NCBI GenBank assembly: GCA_947471745.1
Contig: CANJKZ010000400.1
Span: 558,001-622,000, forward strand
Source: Closterium sp. Naga37s-1
Taxonomy: Eukaryota; Streptophyta; Zygnematophyceae; Desmidiales; Closteriaceae
Direction of reading: 5' to 3'
Length of the DNA stretch: 64,000 nucleotides
In this document: positions 1-9,200 of the stretch, piece by piece
How positions within the stretch are numbered: the stretch's first letter is position 1
How the letters are laid out: each line of letters starts with the position of its first letter
Translations under genes and position numbers: made by a program
The notes under the pieces: generated by a model
Told to the model about the DNA's origin: nothing
The model's input: only the letters and a program-made list of their open reading frames with translations
The model's database searches: none

Positions 1-2
1 CT

Positions 3-1934
3 CCCCCTGCGTCCTCTCTGCCTGTCGTTGCTGACCCTACGTCTGACCGGTTTTGTGCTGACCACTCTACTGTCACGCGTCTGCTTGCCACTGTTGTCAC
101 TGACCCGTCGTTTGAGTCTACTGCTGCGTCTGCCTTAGTCACTGAGCTTGTTGCCTTTGCTGCTCACTGTCGTCTCGACTACGCCGCCGGTCTTGTTGCT
201 GAGTCTGCGTCTGTCTGTCCTCCGTCCGTCGGGGTTGAGTGTGCTCTTGGCACGGACGTCCTTGAGGACAGGCAGGAGGACCTTGAGTGTCTTGCAGCCG
301 CTGCGCCTCATCTCGTATCCATGCTGCTTGCCCCTGAGGGAGACCCGGATGCACCAGACATCCCTACCCCGCGCTCTTACGCTGAGGCGATCGCGGGTGA
401 GTACTCCTCTCAGTGGCAGACAGCCATGGACGCAGAGATGGCATCCTGGAAGTCCACAGGCACCTACGTCGACGAGGTTCCCCCTCCTGGGGCGAACATT
501 GTCAGTGGCATGTGGATTTTCAGGGTGAAGCGGCCGCCAGGTTCTCCGCCTATCTTCAAGGCTCGTTACGTGGCTCGAGGCTTCAGTCAGCGAGAGGGAG
601 TTGACTTCTTCCAGACCTTCTCCCCCACCCCGAAGATGACCACTCTTCGGGTGCTGCTGCACGTTGCCGCTCAGCGTGACTACGAGCTTCACTCTCTTGA
701 CTTCAGCACAGCCTTCTTACAGGGCAGCCTGCACGAGGAGATTTGGCTGCGCCGCCCTCCTGGCTTCACTGGGTCGTTCCCTCCTGGTACCCAGTGGAGC
801 CTCCGGCGGCCGGTCTACGGTCTCCGCCAGGCGCCACGTGAGTGGCACGACACACTGAGGACGACACTTGCGGCTCTTGGGTTTGCTCCGTCGACTGCTG
901 ACCCGTCGCTGTTTCTGCGCACCGACACTTCGCTGCCGCCGTTCTACGTTCTCGTGTACGTCGACGACTTGGTCTTTGCCACTGCTGACACTGAGGCTCT
1001 CGCCCTGGTGAAGTCGGAGCTGCAGAAGAGACACACGTGCACAGACCTGGGTGAACTGCGCAGCTACCTTGGCTTGCAGATCACCCGGGACAGAGCACGC
1101 CGCACCATCACACTGACTCAGTCACACATGGTGCAGCAGGTCCTTCAGCGCTTCGGTTTCACCTGGTCCTTAGCACAGGCCACTCCTCTGGCTACAGGTC
1201 ACTCGCTCTCAGCTCCACCTTCGGACGAGTCCGTAGAGCCGAGTGGTCCTTACCCAGAGTTAGTAGGCTGCCTCATGTACCTGATGACTTGCACTCGTCC
1301 TGACCTTGCGTACCCTCTTGGCCTTCTGGCTCGCTACGTGGCTCCTGATCGGCACCGAAAGGTGCACATGGATGCTGCCAAGAGGGTACTACGCTACTTG
1401 TGCAGTACATCGGGCATGGGGCTCGTGCTTGGAGGACGGGGTGACGTTGTCCTCACTGGTCACTCGGACGCCTCTTGGGTTGACGACCAGGCTACGCAGC
1501 GGTCGTCACAGGGTTACACATTCAGCCTTGGCTCTGGTTCAGTTTCTTGGCGTTCTACACGCTCGTCTTCAGTTCTCGGCTCCAGTTGTGAGGCAGAGAT
1601 CTACGCCACAGCCATGGCTGCACAGGAGCTTCGCTGGCTCACCTACCTGCTAACTGACTTGGGAGAGCGGCCTCGTTCTCCTCCAGTGCTGTACGTCGAC
1701 AACAAGGCCGCCATTGCCTTGTGTCAGGAGCACAGACTGGAGCACAGAACGAAGCACATCGCTCTCCGTTACTTTCTTGCTCGAGAGCTGCAGCAGCGTG
1801 GCCAGTTTCGTCTTACCTACGTGGCCACTCGGGCCAACACTGCTGATATATTCACCAAGGCACTTCCGCCTGGTGATCATCAGCGTTTCTGCACTTTGTT
1901 AGGCCTTGTGCCCACGCTTCCTCACTTGCTGTAG
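3..1934 (+). CDS. Copia pol fragment: reverse transcriptase and RNase H
   Basis: The frame is open from the first bases of the window to a TAG at 1932-1934, with no stop. It encodes the end of the Ser/Pro-rich linker, then the copia RT (start of the RVT_2 domain near the DVLEDRQ and PEGDPDAPDIP motifs, catalytic YVDD at about 957-968), then RNase H with the DNKAAIAL and RTKHIALRYF motifs near 1700-1775. It would copy the element RNA into cDNA in virus-like particles. This is the only one of the RT regions here, besides copia C, that has no stop. Gag, protease and integrase lie outside the window, so activity cannot be judged. Confidence 0.93.
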   Translation, partial: PPASSLPVVADPTSDRFCADHSTVTRLLATVVTDPSFESTAASALVTELVAFAAHCRLDYAAGLVAESASVCPPSVGVECALGTDVLEDRQEDLECLAAAAPHLVSMLLAPEGDPDAPDIPTPRSYAEAIAGEYSSQWQTAMDAEMASWKSTGTYVDEVPPPGANIVSGMWIFRVKRPPGSPPIFKARYVARGFSQREGVDFFQTFSPTPKMTTLRVLLHVAAQRDYELHSLDFSTAFLQGSLHEEIWLRRPPGFTGSFPPGTQWSLRRPVYGLRQAPREWHDTLRTTLAALGFAPSTADPSLFLRTDTSLPPFYVLVYVDDLVFATADTEALALVKSELQKRHTCTDLGELRSYLGLQITRDRARRTITLTQSHMVQQVLQRFGFTWSLAQATPLATGHSLSAPPSDESVEPSGPYPELVGCLMYLMTCTRPDLAYPLGLLARYVAPDRHRKVHMDAAKRVLRYLCSTSGMGLVLGGRGDVVLTGHSDASWVDDQATQRSSQGYTFSLGSGSVSWRSTRSSSVLGSSCEAEIYATAMAAQELRWLTYLLTDLGERPRSPPVLYVDNKAAIALCQEHRLEHRTKHIALRYFLARELQQRGQFRLTYVATRANTADIFTKALPPGDHQRFCTLLGLVPTLPHLL

Positions 1935-2161
1935 GCTTTGTTTGTACCATGATTTATATGTATTCCTGCATGCTTGTTCTTGTAGGTAGATTTCACTGTA
2001 CTGTTGTTGTTACATATATATCTCTGCATGTGAACTGGCCTTGTGGCCTTCTTGCTTGTGCTCAGACTGCGTGGTGACGTTGTGATCCACCCTGAGCTTG
2101 CTTTGCACTTCCTGACTGGTCTTGTGACCCTCTGTTCTCCCCCACTCTGCCTATGGGGGTG

Positions 2162-2301
2162 TGTCAAACATATGTATATCTATGTTATAGTTTGGGTAGG
2201 CTTAGTGGGGTACACACTGTGGGGTACAACCCCTTAGGTTCATTTTTCTTTGTACCAACCCCCTCGATAGTCGTCATCACTTTTAGCCTACGATTATGAC
2301 A
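2162..2301 (+). repeat. 3' LTR of copia A
   Basis: A 140-bp segment starts TGTCAAACATATG and ends ATTATGACA. It sits directly after a polypurine stretch and has the same TG...CA layout, the same internal GGGGTACA blocks and nearly the same length as the paired LTRs of copia C (142 bp) and D (131 bp). Confidence 0.8.
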
Positions 2302-3274
2302 GAAGTTTGACTTCGGAAGACTCCATCACTTCGGTGCCACATGGCAGCACAAGAAGAATCGAGACTGAAGGAGAATTCGCTTCGGTGAAATTCGAGTTCC
2401 GAATTTCACCCCTTTGAAATGTTACTCGAACATTCGAGAGTGTAGCGACTCGAGGTTACATGTGCGACTCGATGCATTGCAGTTCATAAAAATTTGTTTG
2501 CTTTGTATTGCATGGAATATACTGAACATTGTGAATCACTTTGCATGAAGTACATTCGAACACAAATTCCAGAGAGTTTCCAATCCTTCAACATAGAGCA
2601 TAGCTTTCACATTAGTAGCCATATCTCGCTCGATACTTAGGCGATCGAGGTGATCCACGGCCCGTTGGAAAGCTAAGACAGTGCTCTACTGATTAGTACA
2701 AATTCCAGTTCCTGCAAAGTAGAGGAGAAGCCTCTACAACATTCCAGTAATACTTGCCCCGTTCAATTATGTTTTGATAAATTAGTAGTAGCCGCCTTAA
2801 TCTTGAGGAACTTCAAATTATTAGTGGGTTTCTCAATGTATACGTCATTTCGTCAAGAAGTACTGTGGGTTTTTGCTACGTGTCAACAATATGCCTTTCT
2901 AACCTGGTGTAATCTGTGCGTCTGCAAGATAATTTGTTCAAATCTTGACTCTTATCGCGTACATTGCATACTGACACCTCTGTACCAATTCCCGTACAGT
3001 GCACTGCACGCCATGCAAGATTCCGCACTGCGGTGAAGTAGATATGTCTCGGCTGCTTGCACCACAAAAACATGACCAGCCCGCGTCAAAGCTTTCCGTA
3101 CTTTTTGTCGGTATTTCTCGATTTCCGTTTCAGCCGTGCGGCCTGAGGAGGAATGAGAGAATAAGACACCAACAAGAATAAGACCCGCCCTAAGGTCTTT
3201 TGGACTTCGCCATGACAGCGTGTCGCACTCTTCCAGCCATTTGACAGTTTCCGGGACGGCCGCGACAGCAGCAA
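2302..3274. other. Intergenic stretch before SSL1, nothing recognised
   Basis: About 970 bp of A+T-richer DNA lies between the copia LTR and the first coding exon of SSL1. Only short, non-homologous open frames were seen. It should contain the SSL1 promoter and 5' UTR, but no clear TATA box or repeat could be assigned. Confidence 0.6.
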
Positions 3275-6200
3275 TTGGCGAAGCGACAGTTTCGTTCAGA
3301 GATGCCACGACGACATTCAGCGGAACCACTGAAACAGTCAGCGAAACGACACCTTCAGCATCAGAGGCCCTCCGGTCGCTACCCTCACGTTTCCCGGCTC
3401 TTTCTCGTCTTCTCTATTATATTTTTCGCATCGCTCTTTCCTGACGGTCCTGTACGCGCCGTTTCAGCGCGTAGGACCTCGTGGGCCAAGAAGTTTCGGC
3501 CGGTTCGCGTGCGCGGGCCGCTGCCAAAGCTGATTGGCGGGATGGGAGACAAGAAGAATCGACTCGCCAAGACCACCCGCCGGTAAATGTTCTCAAAAGG
3601 CCTCAGCTGAACTTGGTTGGCCTTAGTTTGTCCTATCCAGTATCTTACTTTGTCCCAGTTTAGTCGAAGATGCAGGTAGATCTTAGCTGATCTAAGCCGC
3701 GTATCTCCCTCCCCCTCTCCCCCTCTCTCCCCGCCTCCCATAAGTTAATCCTCCTTTTTCATATGACCAGGTACGTGGTTAAGGCCACAGGGCATAGCGT
3801 GTAACCCCAGTGGGCGAGGGCCGTACGTGAGTGATGGGCGGATAATACCAAGCTGACTTCTGAGTCGACTCAAAAGTCCGTACGTGAGTGATGGGCGGAT
3901 AATACCAAGCTGACTTCTGAGTCGACTCAAAAGTCCGTACGTGAGTGATGGGCGGATAATACCAAGCTGACTTCTGAGTCGACTCAAAAGTCCGTACGTG
4001 AGTGATGGGCGGATAAAAACGCCCACCACCCTGCTTACCGCAACCACCTCCCCTTCCTCCCCTGCCTCCCCCCGTTTTTCAAATGACCAGGTACGTGGGT
4101 CAGGCCACAGGGCCTGAGAGCATAGCATGGGACCCGAGCGGGCGAGGGCCGTACGTGAGTGTGAGCGACGGGCGCATTCTCAGGAGGAAGGCGGACGACA
4201 GCGACTGGGAGGAATTCACTTATGCTTCACCCCACAGGTACTGGAAAGTATCATTCGTTCGACCTGATGTGTGTTTTTGTGGGACCTCAATATTCGAGTG
4301 GGCGAGGGCCGTACGTGAGTGTGAGCGATGGGCGCAAATCCTCAGAAGCAAGGTGGACGACAGCGACTGGGAGGAGTGCACCTTTGCCTCGCCGCACAGC
4401 TACTGCACACTAGCTGCCGCGCAGGTACCCTTGCTGCTGCACAAGTACCCTTGCTGCTACACAGGTACTGGGAAGCTTTCTTGGTTTGAGGTTTGTGAGG
4501 AGCCTCAAGAAGCGAGTGGGAAGAGGGGGAGGGTGGAGGGGCGAGGGCCGTACGTGACTGTGAGCGACAGGCGCATTCTCAGGAGGAAGGCGGACGACAG
4601 CGACTGGGAGGAGCTCGCATATGCCTCGCCCCACAGCGACTAGTTTCCTCGGTTCTACGTGTTGTGAAATTTTGTGGGGAAATCGATTTTCATATGGGGA
4701 AGAGTCATACGTGAGTGTGAGTTTTTTTCCTTGCCCGTCCATCTTTCCCACCCTCGTTACTGTCACAATCTTTTGCAAGGACCTCGGCAATGTGCGATTC
4801 GCGCACCGCGAAGCTCGCACTAGAGGACAAATGCGGCCGGCCGGTGGGAATGGCATTTCACCCCACCACGGGGGACCTTTACTTTGCTGACGCCTACTAC
4901 GGGCTCTTCAAGGTGAGAAACACTCTGTCCTCGACATAAGAAGTCTCATGAGCCTCAGTGATTTTGCACGTGTCAATTGGGGATGGTACACTGGTGTATG
5001 AGTAGAGTAGGAGGGCGATATGGCATGGATGGCATGGATAACATGGATGGCATGGATGGCATGGATGGCATGGATGGCATGGATGGCATGGATGGCATGG
5101 ATGGCATGGATGGTATGGAACGCATGGATGGTATGGAACGCATGGATGGTATGGATGGCGCATGATCATGTGTATGTATCCATAATCCATGTGCTGCATG
5201 TATCCATAATCCATGTGCCTAATAGATCTGCATGTATCCATAATCCATGTGCCTAATAGATCTGCATCACTCTGTTTGTGCATGCCTTTTTCCCGTCGGT
5301 TTCATTTCTCCTCTTTGCCTGTTCTTCTGTTCCTCACGTAGAACCGCAGTCTCACCAGGAATCATGATCTTGTGATCATTGGCATTCTTGCCAGGTGAGC
5401 AGCAGCGGCGGGCAGGCAACGAAGCTGGTAGATGTGGTGGAAGGGACGCGCATGATGATGTGCAACGACCTGGACATTGATGCCGATGCTAAAGTGGTCT
5501 ACTTCACCGACTCCAGCTCCCGATGGGCCCGCAGGTGAGGTGGGGAACAGGTGGGCTCGCACGGGAGGGACCCGTGAAGGGTGTAGACACATATCCGCTT
5601 AGTGTATGTGTCTTGTGAATCTGCTCTCAGGGACTTCCTCCCACTGTTGCTGGAGGGGCGCAAGGATAGCAGGTTTATGAAGTGTGACATCGGGACGGGC
5701 AAGACCACTGCTGGTGTAGATTAAGTCATGACGTTCAAATTCATGTCTGCCACATGTCTGCCACATGTCTGCCACATGTCTGCCACATGCCTGCCACTTA
5801 TGTACACCCATCTGCTCTCAGGGACTTCCTCCCTCTGCTGCTGGAGGGGCGTAAGGACGGGCGGTTCATGAAGTACGACATTGGCACAGGCAAGACCACT
5901 GTTCTTGTGGACAAGGTCGCGTTCGCAAACGGAGTCGCCCTTTCACAGGACAAGAATTTTGTCGTCTTCTGTGAAACGACCTACCTCAGGTGAGCTGCAA
6001 TGGTGGGCCTGTTGTTGTCTGCTTGTGTGATCATCAGCTTTTGAGGCTCCTCGAAAGTAGTTATCAGGTTCTCAGGTTGGCTCCTCGAAAGTAGTTATCA
6101 GGTTCTCAGGTTGGCTCCTCGAAAGTAGTTATCAGGTTCTCAGGTTGGCTCCTCGAAAGTAGTTATCAGGTTCTCAGGTTGGCTCCTCGAAAGTAGTTAT

Positions 6201-9200
6201 CAGGTTCTCAGGTTGGCTCCTCGAAAGTAGTTATCAGGTTCTCAGGTTGGCTCCTCGAAAGTAGTTATCAGGTTCTCAGGTTGGCTCCTCGAAAGTAGTT
6301 ATCAGGTTCTCAGGTTGGCTCCTCGAAAGTAGTTATCAGGTTCTCAGGTTGGCTCCTCGAAAGTAGTTATCAGGTTCTCAGGTTGGCTCCTCGAAAGTAG
6401 TTATCAGGTTCTCAGGTTGGCTCCTCGAAAGTAGTTATCAGGTTCTCAGGTTGGCTCCTCGAAAGTAGTTATCAGGTTCTCAGGTTGGCTCCTCGAAAGT
6501 AGTTATCAGGTTCTCAGGTTGGCTCCTCGAAAGTAGTTATCAGGTTCTCAGGTTGGCTCCTCGAAAGTAGTTATCAGGTTCTCAGGTTGGCTCCTCGAAA
6601 GTAGTTATCAGGTTTATTTTGAGGCGCCTCAAAATGAAATCCGCGTGCATTGAGGTGTATTTTGAGGCGCCTCAAAATACACCTCAATGCACGCGGATTT
6701 CATACGGAGAGGATTATTACAGCTTGGAAGTGTTCGTGTAACTTGCAAAAGTTACTGGTGCGCGCGCGGTTACATCAACGAATTGGTTGACGAAGATCTT
6801 TTCGAGGGCTGACTTTGCACCCTGGGTGTACCCCATTTGCTTAGCTGGCCGAGTGACTTGTCACTCTGGGTAGTTGGTTGTACATTTGTAGATCTCGAGG
6901 GCAGTTGCTAGCTACTTAGCCTGCTTCTGTCCAAACTCTTTCTTTTGTGGATCTGGTAGCTTACTGATGAAGGCTTAGCGAGTTGGAGACCCGTGAGCCG
7001 AAACTAGTTTGAGCTGTAAAGATTCTCGTTAGTGAAGGGTTTTTAAGGTTTCTACTGATCGTTTTTCCAGGAAAGAATTTCTGTTTCGTTTCCTTTTGTT
7101 GCTTTAAGCGTCACTCTTTAGAATTGCTGCTTTTCCACTATGAGCGAAGACCCTTGGGACATTGAATGGTTTCCAACTGAAGAGGAAGACGCCGATTCTG
7201 AAGAACGCAACTCGTTGAAAAGGCAGCGTAGGAGTGGAAACAAGTCGCGTTCTGCTCGAAAGGCTTCCGGGCAGCGGCAGACCGGCAACAAATTTCCGCA
7301 ACTGGCGTTAACCTACGAACCGATTCTACGAAGTGAGCAACCACTTGGTCCTCCCGCTGGACCGTCGCGAATTCGTCCTACCGTCATGGCGGAACCCACT
7401 GACGCGACCCCCATCCAAGAACCTTTCAAGGGATGGCTTGCGACTGCAGTGAAGAATTTCCGGGACGATTTCAAGACTCTGCTTAAGGCTAAATCTAAGC
7501 TGAAGAAGATGAAGAAACTCGACGCTGAAGGAACGATTCTGCACAGCATCCGTACTAAAGCGGTCGATTTCCAGACGAAGATTGACTCTGTCAAGGAGAA
7601 ATCCAAGGCGTCCGTTGCTGAGATCCATTTGGCGAATCAGAAGCGGATTCAGGCAGAGTTCATCGCCTCGAAAGCACTGGAGGTTGAGGAGATCGCGAAG
7701 ATGGCTAACTCGCGTGTCACGACTCTGGCTACAAGGATGGAGGATTACATACAGGGGCTGAACGCGGATCCTGATTTGGTGGTGTCTGACGTTGCCAAGG
7801 AGAAATTTCGTTTACTCAAGGGACGCTGCATCGAGAAAGCCCAATCCGACATCGCTGCTGCCAAGGATGACCTTACCATCCGGGAGTTGGAAAGGCAGCG
7901 TAAGATAGCTGCTGAGGATTTGAAGAAAGCTGTTGCGTCTGAGGAGGTGCAGGAGATGGAGTTAGAACCTGCGTTAGAGGAGATTCTCGCGAAGCAGGTT
8001 AAGAAGATTGAAGACAAACTTCGCAAGGAAATCACTGTGAAGGTTGAGGCCAGTCTTACGAAGAAGCTGCAGAAGAATCTCTCTCTTAAGGAGCAAGACC
8101 CTGCGCAGGCCGCTGCTGCTAATCCGAAGCAGAGGAGTACGGCGGGAAAGCAGAAAAGTCAGGAGAATGGCAACGCTGCACCTGCTGGATCCAAGCCGAG
8201 GAGGAAGCGTGGTGGGAAGAAAAAGAATCAGAAGCAGAATTCCAGCACCGACAAAGGCAAGCTGGCGGGAGGCCAAGTCAAATCTGATGCGGCCAAGGGA
8301 CCAAAAAACGGCGGAGGCGGCCCCGAAAAAGGGCCGCACAAGAAGAACTAACCAGCCATGAGCTGGCCCTCCGTTGGTTTGGACGGCTGACGCCTCGACA
8401 AGCTGCGTTGCGCGTCCGTAACCGCGGAGTTCACAACCTCAGCGCCAAAATCTTATCTTCGGATGAGAAGACAGCGTTGGGGTTGGGATTGAAGTTCATC
8501 CCCACGCCCACCGTTTCCCTTTCGGCCGGAATTGAGCTTGATCAGCTTTTCCGGCAGATCTCGTTACATTTTTTCTTCAAGGATGCGGACGGTCCACCTA
8601 GGGATTCACGGTTTCGTGTGCGTAACCCGACGTGGCTGCCCGATCGGATGGTGATTCCGGAGCAGGTCTTCAAGGACTCGTCCTCTGACTTGTCCGTCTT
8701 GTTGAAGGCATCTCGGCCTGACCGACGTCGGAATCTTTCAGCCGGCGTTCGGAAGGCTTTGCGCACCATCGCTGCGGATCGAGACGTGGTGATTAAACCG
8801 GCTGACAAGAATGTTGGGATTACGGCGATGGACCGGGGACATTACATTCGGTTGTGCATGGAGCACCTAGGTGACAGCACGACTTACTCCCTGGTCTCTC
8901 ACGATCCTACCACTGAAGTCTACCGGAAGCTGCGTGAACTGCATAGCGTTTGGGGCCCTGCTTTTCCCGAAACTTTGTGGAAGTACTTTTTCAATCAGCC
9001 GCCTGGAGGATGGAAACCCGCGGCTTTCTACATTCTGCCGAAGCTGCATAAGAAGGATCTCGTGGGACGCCCGATCGCCGCCTCACACTCATGGGTGACT
9101 TCTAACGTTAGCCGTTGGCTCGATGCTGAATTATGACCGTGGGTTTTGCAGCAGCAGACATATCTCCGCGATTCCCTCTCGCTACTCTTGAAGCTGGAAG

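Larger units (their letters stand above)
1..2301 (+). mobile_element. Ty1/copia element A, 3' part (enters from left edge)
   Basis: The window opens inside the pol gene of a copia-type LTR retrotransposon. Coding sequence runs to 1934, followed by about 230 bp of non-coding DNA, a G-rich polypurine tract (about 2152-2161) and a 140-bp 3' LTR ending with CA at 2301. The order RT then RNase H then LTR is copia 3' architecture, and the protein is very close to copia C, D1 and D2 further right. Only the 3' third is visible, so the target duplication cannot be tested. Confidence 0.93.
6616..7151 (+). repeat. Left pseudo-LTR of the PLE with inverted tail
   Basis: 6660-7151 matches 10068-10559 over the full 492 bp. 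In front of it, 6616-6659 is an inverted copy of the first part of the pseudo-LTR, starting with its own palindrome (6616-6635). The ORF1 start codon (7140) is the last functional element inside it, so the pseudo-LTR probably supplies promoter, 5' UTR and start codon. Confidence 0.9.

Noticed and set aside
4977..5256. Open frames rich in Met-Asp-Gly or Met-Ala-Trp
   Set aside because: They are readings of a 10-bp minisatellite inside SSL1 intron 3; no start context or homology.
6039..6615. Regular 34-bp repeat that could be mistaken for a CRISPR array
   Set aside because: The units are contiguous with no spacers, and the DNA is eukaryotic intron sequence.
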